This document shows positions 6,064 through 13,394 of a stretch of DNA of 64,000 nucleotides, piece after piece. The notes beneath the pieces are model-generated. The model was not told where the DNA came from. It was given only the letters and a program-made list of their open reading frames with translations, and searched no databases. Within the stretch, counting starts at the first letter, position 1. Every line of letters begins with the position of its first letter. The DNA is from Candidatus Nanohalarchaeota archaeon (GTDB lineage Archaea; Nanohalarchaeota; Nanosalinia; Nanosalinales; JAFCCC01), in contig JAFCCC010000003.1 in NCBI GenBank assembly GCA_017610385.1, positions 1-64,000 on the forward strand. Direction: 5' to 3'. The position numbers and the translations under genes were made by a program.

Positions 6064-6495
6064 ATGTTGGCTAGAATTAAAAATTTCCTGAGTTTCCTGA
6101 ATGGCCTTTTGAATTTTATTCTTTATGGGCGTTATGACTGTGTAGCCGCGATTATACTTACAAAAGATAATTGTATTTGGCTTGTTAAGTTTGCAAAGGA
6201 ATATGGATTGCCTGGAGGAATCGTAAAACATGATGAATCTTTAGAAGAAGCCATTAAACGAGAAGTAAAAGAAGAAACTGGAATTATTGCAAACTCTGTA
6301 AAGTTATTTTATTCTGAAGAACGTTCTGGCATTTCTAAAACGTTCAATGTATATGAAATTACAAATTATGAATTAACCTTAAAATCTTCTCTAGAAGGTA
6401 AACCCGTGAAAGTAAATTTAGTTCATCTCCCTAAACGGATGAGAGGAAGTCATGAAAAAATAATTAAACTATGGTTAAATCAGGAAAAATCTTAA
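6064..6495 (+). CDS. Nudix hydrolase
   Basis: The protein carries a complete Nudix box, G-x5-E-x7-REV-x-EE-x-G-I, visible as GIVKHDESL, then REVKEETGI around residues 54-76 of the 143-residue form. Nudix enzymes hydrolyse nucleoside diphosphates linked to other moieties; the substrate is unknown. I chose the ATG at 6064 rather than the upstream ATG at 5950, because the extra 38 residues would be encoded by the decayed attC. No attC follows the gene, so it is probably a chromosomal neighbour rather than a cassette. Confidence 0.85.
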   Translation: MLARIKNFLSFLNGLLNFILYGRYDCVAAIILTKDNCIWLVKFAKEYGLPGGIVKHDESLEEAIKREVKEETGIIANSVKLFYSEERSGISKTFNVYEITNYELTLKSSLEGKPVKVNLVHLPKRMRGSHEKIIKLWLNQEKS

Positions 6496-6524
6496 AATAC
6501 TTGTTCTTAAAATAAATACTACAC

Positions 6525-7553
6525 ATGAAGAAATTAAAATATTCCCTATTCAGTTTTGGAATGGCAATTGCCCTTTTAGTATTTTTTATGAATTCTGTAG
6601 GTTGGGGAGAATTATTAAGAGTATATAGAAACACAAACCCGCACATTTTGTCTTTTGCATTACTTCTTTCTTGTTCTGGGTTTTTTCTAAACACCCATGT
6701 TTGGAAAAATATTTTGGAATTTTTAAAAGTTCACATGCCCTTTAGAACCCTTTTAAGGTTATTTTATATGAGTCTATTTGCAAATTATGTAACTCCCTTT
6801 GGTCAAGCTGGTGGAGAACCATTTATGGCTTATATTTTATCCAAAAAATCAAAAATACCTTATGGACAGGGTTTAGCTACAATTATGTCTGCTGATATTA
6901 TTGGCGCAATAGCACCCATATTTTTTTCAGCGATTGGATTAGTTTACTATATTTTAACACAGAATGTGACCACAGTAATGTTTGAAGTTATTCTTGCTTT
7001 AATTTGCCTTGGCATTTTAATTATTTTTGGAATCATTATTCTTCAAACCAAAAGGAAATTTATTGAAAAAATAATTATTGCTGTTTCAAGATGGATTAGA
7101 CGGGTCTTAAGAGCAATTAAGTGGGATAAAAAAAGAATTGATCGGTATTTTGGTTATAAGCCCACCGTAGAAAGAATAAATATATTTTATAAGACATTTA
7201 CTGCAGTTATTGCTGAAAAACGATGGAGTATTGTTTCTTTTACCTTACTTTCAACTCTTGCACAGGTTTTAGCATTGTATTATTGTGTTTTAGCTTTAGG
7301 ATATACTCCAAAATTATTAGTATTTTTAGCTGTTTTGCCATTGGCCTCTCTATCAAGTTATTTGCCTTTGCCAGGGGGATTAGGTGGTATGGAGATTTCA
7401 ATAGCTTATTTGTTGGTGCTGCTTTGTAATTTGCCTATTGGTATCGCCACCGGTTCTGCTTTGTTATTTCGAGTTATTACTTATTGGATTCCATTGGGAG
7501 TTGGTGGTACATTAATGGCATATACTCTAAGAAGACCAATAATTGAAATCTAA
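6525..7553 (+). CDS. Flippase-like integral membrane protein (LPG synthase TM / UPF0104 family)
   Basis: A 342-residue polytopic protein with about eight transmembrane segments. The segment NYVTPFGQAGGEPFMAYIL near residues 87-105 and the C-terminal segment SSYLPLPGGLGGMEIS near 276-291 are characteristic of the lysylphosphatidylglycerol synthetase TM / UPF0104 family, whose members are proposed to move lipids or lipid-linked glycans across the membrane. The gene is 30 nt downstream of the Nudix gene and may be co-transcribed with it. Its end overlaps srp54 by 4 nt in a tail-to-tail arrangement. Confidence 0.85.
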   Translation: MKKLKYSLFSFGMAIALLVFFMNSVGWGELLRVYRNTNPHILSFALLLSCSGFFLNTHVWKNILEFLKVHMPFRTLLRLFYMSLFANYVTPFGQAGGEPFMAYILSKKSKIPYGQGLATIMSADIIGAIAPIFFSAIGLVYYILTQNVTTVMFEVILALICLGILIIFGIIILQTKRKFIEKIIIAVSRWIRRVLRAIKWDKKRIDRYFGYKPTVERINIFYKTFTAVIAEKRWSIVSFTLLSTLAQVLALYYCVLALGYTPKLLVFLAVLPLASLSSYLPLPGGLGGMEISIAYLLVLLCNLPIGIATGSALLFRVITYWIPLGVGGTLMAYTLRRPIIEI

Positions 7554-8857
7554 TTTAATCCAAATTGTTTCATAAGTTTCTTCATTGGCCCTCTTCTCAA
7601 ATTTTTTCCAGAAAATTTATTAACCATATTTTTAACTTGACGATATGTCTTTAATAATTCTCTTACGTCTTTTTCAGAAGTTCCAGAACCTTTAGAAATT
7701 CGTAATACTCTATTTCTATTTATTAATGACGGATCAGCCCTTTCTTTTGTAGTCATAGATTCAATAATATATTTAAATTTCTCAATTTTATCTCCTTCCA
7801 AATCTAAGACATTTTCTGGCATTTTCATTCCACCAGGAAGCATATCCTTAATTTGTGAGAACATCCCTGATTTTTTAGCAGTTGCTAATTGATCATAGAA
7901 TTCTTCTATGCTAAAGGTTCCTTCTAATATTTTTTTAGCTTTATCTTCGTCAAAGTTTTCCTTTGCTTTTTCTAAAAGTGATTTTAAGTCTGGAATTCCA
8001 AGCATTTTGGAAACAAACGGAACTGAATCATAAATTTCAAGATTATCTATTTTTTCTCCAGTACCAACAAATAAAACTGGAACATTTGCATGAAAACATG
8101 ATGAAAAAACCCCACCCGCCTTCGCAGAAGAATCTGTTTTTGTTACAATAATTCCTGTTATATCAATAGCATCATTAAAAGCCTTTGCCTGATCTCCGGA
8201 GGTTTGTCCAAGATCTGCAGGAACAATCAAGTATTTTTCATCTGGCTTAAATTTTTTAGAAATCTCTTTTAATTCTTCTATCAAATTAGTGTTTAAAGAA
8301 TCTCTCCCGGCAGAATCTACAATTATTAAGTTGCACTTATTCTTCTTTAGAGTTTTTAAACCATTTTTTACTATTTTTATTGCGTCTTTTGATTTTTTTT
8401 CTCCGTAAAAATCAACTTTAATTTTATCTGCTAATTGTTTTAATTGATCATATGCACCAGCCCGATAAATATCACAAGAAATAACGCCTACTTTATTTCC
8501 CTTTTTTCTGTAAAAATTAGCTAATTTTGCGGTTGTGGTGGTTTTGCCTGAACCAAATAAACCACATAGTAAGATTAATCCCCTTTCTAATTTTATTTCA
8601 GGTTTTTTCCCTAAGAATTCAATTAATTTATCATAAACTAAATTTAAAACATATTCTTTTCTTGTTAAGCCCTTTGGTAATTCTTTTTTTAATGCTTCTT
8701 TTTTAATTTTATTACTTAATTCAAAAACTAATTCTACTTCAACGTCGGATTTTAAGAGTTCTCTTTGAAGATCTTTAATTAAGGCTTCAACTTCTTCTTT
8801 ATCTACTAAACTCAATCGAGAAAACTTTCTTATACCTTCTTTTAACTTTTCAAACAT
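7550..8857 (-). CDS. srp54: Signal recognition particle GTPase SRP54
   Basis: SRP54 binds signal sequences and SRP RNA and delivers ribosomes to FtsY at the membrane. The 435-residue protein has the N domain (1-85), the G domain with P-loop GLFGSGKTTTT (99-109), DSAGRD near 181 and TKTDSSAKAGG near 239, and a C-terminal Met-rich M domain from about 300, including MLPGGMKMPE and the RNA-binding segment NRNRVLRISKGSG. The M domain separates it from FtsY. No SRP RNA gene was recognised in the window. Confidence 0.95.
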   Translation of the reverse strand: MFEKLKEGIRKFSRLSLVDKEEVEALIKDLQRELLKSDVEVELVFELSNKIKKEALKKELPKGLTRKEYVLNLVYDKLIEFLGKKPEIKLERGLILLCGLFGSGKTTTTAKLANFYRKKGNKVGVISCDIYRAGAYDQLKQLADKIKVDFYGEKKSKDAIKIVKNGLKTLKKNKCNLIIVDSAGRDSLNTNLIEELKEISKKFKPDEKYLIVPADLGQTSGDQAKAFNDAIDITGIIVTKTDSSAKAGGVFSSCFHANVPVLFVGTGEKIDNLEIYDSVPFVSKMLGIPDLKSLLEKAKENFDEDKAKKILEGTFSIEEFYDQLATAKKSGMFSQIKDMLPGGMKMPENVLDLEGDKIEKFKYIIESMTTKERADPSLINRNRVLRISKGSGTSEKDVRELLKTYRQVKNMVNKFSGKNLRRGPMKKLMKQFGLN

Positions 8858-8954
8858 AAAAGTGAATTTGGGGCCAAAGAATAAAAAGATGAATTGAGTC
8901 TTTTTGTTAAGTTCGATGCGGCCATGGTCTAATGGCTATGACCCCGGCCTTCCA

Positions 8955-9054
8955 AGAAGCTGAATTATCAGCTTGCACTAAAAGACGTTTCGTTCGTAAA
9001 AACGAACTTAATCGCCTGCAAAAGTTTATACTTTTGTTTACCCTTTTCGAAGAA
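8955..9054 (+). other. tRNA-Gly intron 1 (37/38)
   Basis: BHB: outer helix CCGGC/GCCGG, 3-nt bulge AAA, central 4-bp helix CTTC/GAAG (8949-8952/9049-9052), 3-nt bulge CAA, inner helix GAAG/TTTTC. The intron body is a row of hairpins: AAGCTGA/TCAGCTT, GTTCGT/ACGAAC and CAAAAGT/ACTTTTG. Ends are placed by the usual cut after the second bulge base. Confidence 0.88.
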
Positions 9055-9075
9055 AGCCGGTGATGCGGGTTCGAT

Positions 9076-9161
9076 TTAGCCTTTACCCAAAGTGCGGAAG
9101 CTTAATTTCCGCTAACGCTTTTTTGCGTTTACTTTTGCGAAAAAAGGTTAGGTTACGAAAA
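9076..9161 (+). other. tRNA-Gly intron 2 in the T loop (59/60)
   Basis: BHB: outer helix GCGGG/CCCGC (the T stem), bulge AAT, central helix TTCG/CGAA (9070-9073/9156-9159), bulge ATT, inner helix TAGCC/GGTTA. The intron body again consists of hairpins, including GCGGAA/TTTCCGC and ACGC/GCGT, with the linker TTTACTTTTGCGAAAA seen in other hairpin blocks of the window. Confidence 0.87.
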
Positions 9162-9244
9162 TCCCGCTGGCCGCACTAATTTTTTTAAAATCAAAAATAC
9201 ATGGACTTTATAAAAAGCAGTAACTAAACCAAAATTGCATATTT

Positions 9245-9754
9245 TTAATCAAAAATCCCCTTCTTGGTAGAAACTGAAACTAAATTTCCCTTGATTGTGA
9301 GAAATTCAGTAGTTTTGAGAGGCAACCTTTGGATGAACTTTTCGGCGAAATTAATGTGCTCATTTTCTGGTAGGAAATTGGCCTTGTAGAGGTTAATAAT
9401 TCTGGCTCCGTCCTTGATTGATTTAAGAGCGCTTTCTGTAGCTTGAAATACTTTGATTGTCTCCAAGTTCACAGTATTAAACACAACATCAATATCTGTT
9501 ATTTGTTCCCAAACTGAATTCTCCATAGGGTTCCCGATTATAATTTCTAAATTTGGAATTTTACTTTTGAGTTGATCCAAATTCCTTTTGAATAAAGGAT
9601 TAATTTCAATTCCAATTATTTTTCCTTCCTTGATTTTTTCCGCAGCGTATTTTAAAGCAGAACCAGCTCTACAACCAACATTAACAAAATTTTTAGAATC
9701 TCTCAACAGTTTGAATTTCTCATCTAATTCTTTTAGAATATCATAAAGTTCCAT
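9245..9754 (-). CDS. Rossmann-fold methyltransferase-like protein
   Basis: A 169-residue protein whose middle has the layout of a class I methyltransferase: FVNVGCRAGSALKYAAEKI (23-41) in the motif I position, then IIGIEINPLFKR with the acidic residue of motif II near 51. The spacing resembles FtsJ/RlmE proteins, but the GxxxG of motif I is altered (GCRAGS) and the catalytic K-D-K-E set of FtsJ cannot be assigned. It may be a divergent RNA methyltransferase or an inactive relative. The small size is typical of reduced genomes. Confidence 0.55.
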   Translation of the reverse strand: MELYDILKELDEKFKLLRDSKNFVNVGCRAGSALKYAAEKIKEGKIIGIEINPLFKRNLDQLKSKIPNLEIIIGNPMENSVWEQITDIDVVFNTVNLETIKVFQATESALKSIKDGARIINLYKANFLPENEHINFAEKFIQRLPLKTTEFLTIKGNLVSVSTKKGIFD

Positions 9755-9812
9755 AATATTTTCTTTGCAAAGGAATGATAAATATTTAAATATATACTAC
9801 TACGAGAAGGTT

Positions 9813-10265
9813 ATGTTTGGAAATATGAACGATAAAGTTTATGCAACACTTGCTCCTTTTGCATATAATATTATAGAAACTTGTATTTTGGATCGCTCAG
9901 ATTATACGCCATTCTTAAGACGATCTCATGAGTCTATTATGAAAATTGATTATTTTTCTATGAATCTTCGCGCAATTAATTTAACTACTTCAAGAAGATA
10001 TTCTGTTTTAGAATCTGTTAAATCGTTATTGCATATAGATGCCGCGGATGTTTCTATTGTGCCTACATTTGGAAATAGAATTTATTTGAGGTACCGAAAG
10101 TACGAAAAGAACAGAGAAATACTTGATGAATTAGTAACTCTTTTATCTAATGATCCTACTACTATATTAACGATTCAAGAAGTAACTGGATTTCTTTCTA
10201 GAAAAAGAGAAATTCCATTAGATGAATTTAGCGTGCTTAGTAGAACAGAACAGACAAAAACCTAA
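9813..10265 (+). CDS. Uncharacterised protein, 150 residues
   Basis: No family recognised. The protein is soluble-looking, with a helical first half and a basic middle section around RYSVLESVKSLLHID. I chose the ATG at 9813: a TATA-like TTTAAATATATA (9785-9796) lies about 23 nt upstream, whereas the ORF could open at 9765 in front of this element. It is divergent from the methyltransferase-like gene, with about 58 nt between the start codons. Confidence 0.6.
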   Translation: MFGNMNDKVYATLAPFAYNIIETCILDRSDYTPFLRRSHESIMKIDYFSMNLRAINLTTSRRYSVLESVKSLLHIDAADVSIVPTFGNRIYLRYRKYEKNREILDELVTLLSNDPTTILTIQEVTGFLSRKREIPLDEFSVLSRTEQTKT

Positions 10266-10318
10266 TTGCTTGTGTGATGTTAAGCCCCAGGCGAGATTTG
10301 AACTCACGACCTTTACCT

Positions 10319-10334
10319 GATTGGCGCAACTGGT
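10319..10334 (-). other. tRNA-Thr intron 2 (37/38), 16 nt
   Basis: Outer helix TTACC/GGTAA (after the removal of intron 1), bulge TCA, central helix TTGG/CCAA, bulge TAA. The inner helix is minimal because the intron has only 16 nt. Confidence 0.82.
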
Positions 10335-10343
10335 TACCAAGGT

Positions 10344-10366
10344 CTAGCGGGATTGGGTCTTATCCT
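10344..10366 (-). other. tRNA-Thr intron 1 (28/29), 23 nt
   Basis: Central helix AGCG/CGCT, bulges TTA and AGA, inner helix GGAT/ATCC closing an 8-nt loop. The outer helix is weak, so this is a relaxed hBH-type motif. Cutting after the second bulge base on each side leaves a perfectly paired anticodon stem. Confidence 0.82.
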
Positions 10367-10597
10367 AACGCTCTACCAGCTGAGCTACTGGAGCAAATTT
10401 TTGAAAGATTAATTACATTTTAATTGATTATAACCTTTCACAATAAACAGACTATTAATAGAAATCTATAAAATGTTAGTGTCAGATTTTAGGTTTTTTA
10501 GAATAATCTAGAATTAAATAACGAGCAAATAAAATTAAATGAACACATTAGCGAATTAAATGAAACGAACACATTAGTTATCTTGAGAAGATATCTA

Positions 10598-10759
10598 TTA
10601 TGCTTTAAGATGCTTGTGCTTTAATCTTAAAGATTTGCTCTGGCATTTCCTACATTTAGCTCCTTTTAAGGTCTTTAGCCTATTTTTAGCATTACATCGT
10701 TGACAAATGTATACCTGACTAAAAAGTCTTTTATCTGCAATTTCGAATCGCTTTGCCAT
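10598..10759 (-). CDS. rpl40e: Large-subunit ribosomal protein eL40
   Basis: A 53-residue zinc-ribbon protein of the 50S subunit. From the ATG at 10759 it reads MAKRFEIADKRLFSQ with two Cys pairs, CQRC near 19-22 and CRKC near 36-39, and a basic C-terminus. Its length is that of free-standing archaeal eL40. An upstream in-frame ATG at 10855 would add 32 unrelated residues and overlap the preceding gene, so it was rejected. Confidence 0.92.
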   Translation of the reverse strand: MAKRFEIADKRLFSQVYICQRCNAKNRLKTLKGAKCRKCQSKSLRLKHKHLKA

Positions 10760-10827
10760 TTTAACCTCAGAATTTAATTGACCGTTACATTTATAAAATG
10801 TTTGACTGTTTGTTTTTAAGAATGCGT

Positions 10828-11367
10828 TTAGAAGTAAGATGAATAACCTGTCCAATCAATTTTTCCTGGTTTAAACGGTTCTCTTGATTCAGGTTCTTGA
10901 ATTATTTTAATTATATCTGCTGCAACAGTTCTAATCGGCCTTTTAGTTGAATCTACTTCATAAACGTCCTTATGCAATTGAACTGCTTCTTGAAGTATGA
11001 TATCTAAAATTTCTGCTTGGACATTTTCGATTATTTTTCCTTTGGCCCAACCCTTTGTTTCTAATCTTCTTCGTAAATCATTTGGATTTGTTCTAAGAAT
11101 AATAACTAAATCTAATTCTTTCAAAAAATGACCTAAATGCCCATCTAAAAGAACATTCTTGGTTTTTTTCAATTCTTTTTGAACTACTTCATTTAATTTT
11201 TCCGCATCCACAACATGAGTATCTCTTTTTTCATCATAATCCTCAAAAAGATCATTTTTTTCAGCTATGTCTGTCAAACTAATTAATTTATATTTCAATT
11301 TTTCAGAAACCATTTGCGATGCAGAGGTTTTACCAGTTCCGGGAGTTCCCGTAATTGCAACTTTCAT
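10828..11367 (-). CDS. fap7: Fap7/AK6-type NTPase
   Basis: A 179-residue P-loop kinase-fold protein. P-loop GTPGTGKTSAS at 7-17, then DGHLGHFL near 96 and RRLETKGW near 115. The family (Fap7, hCINAP, AK6) acts in the maturation of small ribosomal subunits by working with uS11 and has adenylate kinase or ATPase activity. It lies just upstream of eL40 in the same orientation, so the two may be expressed together. A conventional adenylate kinase is encoded separately at 46.7 kb. Confidence 0.88.
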   Translation of the reverse strand: MKVAITGTPGTGKTSASQMVSEKLKYKLISLTDIAEKNDLFEDYDEKRDTHVVDAEKLNEVVQKELKKTKNVLLDGHLGHFLKELDLVIILRTNPNDLRRRLETKGWAKGKIIENVQAEILDIILQEAVQLHKDVYEVDSTKRPIRTVAADIIKIIQEPESREPFKPGKIDWTGYSSYF

Positions 11368-11395
11368 ACTTTAGAATTAGTTTCTAATTTTAAAT

Positions 11396-12286
11396 TCATT
11401 TCTTTCTTTTAGGTTTTTTGTCAGTTTTAGTTTGTTTTTTAATTGGTTTCTTAATACGGGTATTCTTTTTTTTGTTGTAGTTCATATAGAATTTAGTATA
11501 AACTAATCCTTTAATTGGAGCGACTATAAACACAAAAATCAGAATAATAAAATTATCTAAATAAATAATTCTTGAAAATTGGTTCAATAGAATTGTTGCA
11601 ACAAAGAAAATTATAACCAGGCCTAAGAATTCAATAAAGTTCTTTTTTACTGTTTGGTAACTTAATAAAATCGCATTACGTGTGTTAGCATTGCTTACCG
11701 CTAAAGATTGTGCAGTTAGACTTAAGAACATTCTTAATAATATATTTCCAAGTATAACAAGTATAATTGTTGTAGTTATGATTCCAATTATATTTGTATA
11801 CGCAAAAGTGATGATTAACGCCAAAGAAACCACGATCGCAACAATGAAAATTAAGTAAAGCAATAACATAGTTCCTACAGAGCTTTTAAACTTTTCTTTA
11901 GCGTATTTAAACATTAAGTCGAGTTTAACTTTTTCACCTTTTAGTGCTTCTTGATACAGTTTTGTTAAGCCAACCTTAAGTGGAAATATTAACGCTCCTG
12001 CAATTGCTATTCCTAATATGATGAAAAATACCTTAAACATGAAGCCCCTCATTAATTCAAAATAGGGTTCAAATAGGTTGTTAGAAGGCATAGTTTGTTG
12101 TTGTTGTATTACTTTTCCTAATTGGGTTAGTGCTACGTTATTTGCTTGAGCATATTGTGCAAGAGGTATTCCAAATGGAAGTGCTATAATTGCTGCGACA
12201 ATTCCGATTATTATTATTCCCAAAATCAATGCCGGAAAATTTTTCTTATACGCTTTCCACGCACTTCCAAAACATTCAGAACGCAT
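11396..12286 (-). CDS. Polytopic membrane protein with a basic tail
   Basis: A 296-residue protein with about six hydrophobic segments (near residues 16-42, 83-108, 137-163, 165-190, 217-235, 243-265) and a Lys/Arg-rich C-terminal tail of about 30 residues. The N-terminus FGSAWKAYKKNFPALI resembles the amphipathic entry of DUF4013-like or glycerophosphodiester-type membrane domains, but I cannot assign a family with confidence. It is the first gene of a leftward group with fap7, 28 nt apart. Confidence 0.65.
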   Translation of the reverse strand: MRSECFGSAWKAYKKNFPALILGIIIIGIVAAIIALPFGIPLAQYAQANNVALTQLGKVIQQQQTMPSNNLFEPYFELMRGFMFKVFFIILGIAIAGALIFPLKVGLTKLYQEALKGEKVKLDLMFKYAKEKFKSSVGTMLLLYLIFIVAIVVSLALIITFAYTNIIGIITTTIILVILGNILLRMFLSLTAQSLAVSNANTRNAILLSYQTVKKNFIEFLGLVIIFFVATILLNQFSRIIYLDNFIILIFVFIVAPIKGLVYTKFYMNYNKKKNTRIKKPIKKQTKTDKKPKRKK

Positions 12287-12367
12287 AACCTAAAATTGAA
12301 TTTTATGATTTATAAGCGTTAGTCCCTATACTACTTTTTGGACAATTTACGATTCTTGGTGTAAAAT

Positions 12368-12433
12368 ATGATAGAAATTTGGACACAGAAATTAAAAATT
12401 TCTTATTCCAAATTCTATGGAGAAGCTAAATGA
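12368..12433 (+). CDS. Possible 21-codon upstream ORF duplicating the rfcS start
   Basis: ATG at 12368 opens a 21-codon ORF beginning MIEIWT, whose TGA (12431-12433) overlaps the ATG of rfcS (12430-12432) as ATGA. Its first 18 bases are identical to the first 18 bases of rfcS, 62 nt downstream. It could be a translationally coupled leader or just the footprint of a local duplication. Confidence 0.3.
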   Translation: MIEIWTQKLKISYSKFYGEAK

Positions 12434-13380
12434 TAGAAATTTGGACAGAAAAATACAGACCAAAAAGTCTTACAGAGGTTATAGGACAAGAAAAAATAGT
12501 TTCACGCCTGAAAGCGTTTGTAAAAACTAAAAGCGTTCCACATTGTTTATTTGCGGGTTCCGCAGGTATTGGTAAAACCACTTGTGCCCTTGCTCTAGCT
12601 AAAGATCTTTATGGAGAGCACTGGAAACAGAATTTTCTGGAAACAAATGCATCAGATGAACGAGGAATTAATGTTGTTAGGTCAAAAATCAAAGATTTTG
12701 CGAGAACTGCTCCGCTAAATGCACCTTTTAAGATAATATTTCTAGATGAAAGTGACGCATTAACTTCTGAAGCCCAGCAAGCGCTTAGAAGAACCATGGA
12801 AAAATATTCTAATACGTGTAGATTCATACTTTCTTGTAATTATAGTAGTAAGGTCTTAGAGCCTATTCAATCTAGAACCGCTGTTTTTCGATTTAATAGA
12901 TTAACTGATGACGATGTTCATAAGTATATCATGCGAATTGCTCAGGCAGAAGGATTTACTTTAACACCAGATGGATTAAATGCGGTAACAAAAATATCTT
13001 ATGGAGACTTGAGAAAAGCTACGAATGTATTACAAGCAGCATCTATTGTAACTGAAGAAATTAGCGAAAAAACAATATTTGATGTTTCTGCATCTCTAAG
13101 ACCAAAAGAAGTTAAAGCAATTTTAACTGATGCGTTGTCTGGCAAATTTCTAAGTGCTAGAAATAAATTAAATACTTTGATGATTGATCGTGGTTTGGAT
13201 GGTTTAGATATTATTAAAGCGATTCATAGAGAGGTTTACTCTTTAGAGATCCCTGAAAAGCAGAAATTAAAGTTTATTGAACTTTTAGGAGAATATGAGT
13301 TTAGAATTACTGAAGGAGGAACTCCGGATATCCAAATAGAAGCTTTGTTGGCGCAATTAACTTGCCTTTCTAAAACATAA
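12430..13380 (+). CDS. rfcS: Replication factor C small subunit
   Basis: The clamp-loader small subunit loads PCNA onto primed DNA. The 316-residue AAA+ protein has EKYRPKSLTEVIGQE at the start, Walker A AGSAGIGKTTCAL (42-54), Walker B IIFLDESDALT near 98-108, the arginine-finger SRC-type box with SRTA near 150, and a C-terminal collar domain. Length fits archaeal RFC-S. It is followed by rfcL after 14 nt, forming an operon. The start region is preceded by an 18-nt duplicate of its own first codons. Confidence 0.95.
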   Translation: MIEIWTEKYRPKSLTEVIGQEKIVSRLKAFVKTKSVPHCLFAGSAGIGKTTCALALAKDLYGEHWKQNFLETNASDERGINVVRSKIKDFARTAPLNAPFKIIFLDESDALTSEAQQALRRTMEKYSNTCRFILSCNYSSKVLEPIQSRTAVFRFNRLTDDDVHKYIMRIAQAEGFTLTPDGLNAVTKISYGDLRKATNVLQAASIVTEEISEKTIFDVSASLRPKEVKAILTDALSGKFLSARNKLNTLMIDRGLDGLDIIKAIHREVYSLEIPEKQKLKFIELLGEYEFRITEGGTPDIQIEALLAQLTCLSKT

Positions 13381-13394
13381 ATTAAGGTGTTTTT

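Larger units (their letters stand above)
8918..9175 (+). tRNA. tRNA-Gly(UCC) with two BHB introns
   Basis: The acceptor GCGGCCA (8918-8924) pairs fully with TGGCCGC (9168-9174), with discriminator A9175. D stem GTC/GAC, anticodon stem CCGGC/GCCGG (8944-8948/9056-9060), anticodon loop CTTCCAA with TCC at 8951-8953, and T stem GCGGG/CCCGC (9065-9069/9163-9167). Intron 1 (about 8955-9054, 100 nt) sits at 37/38 and intron 2 (about 9076-9161, 86 nt) in the T loop at 59/60. Both show perfect bulge-helix-bulge motifs. After splicing the T loop is TTCGATT. Confidence 0.93.
10283..10394 (-). tRNA. tRNA-Thr(GGU) with two very short BHB introns
   Basis: Read on the minus strand: acceptor GCTCCAG pairs with CTGGGGC (G-U at two positions), discriminator T at 10283. 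D stem GCTC/GAGC, T stem GTGAG/CTCGC with loop TTCAAAT, variable loop AGGTC. Removing introns of 23 nt (10344-10366) and 16 nt (10319-10334) restores the anticodon stem TTACC/GGTAA and loop TTGGTAA, anticodon GGT. Without removal no cloverleaf forms. Positions are 28/29 in the anticodon stem and 37/38. Confidence 0.9.
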
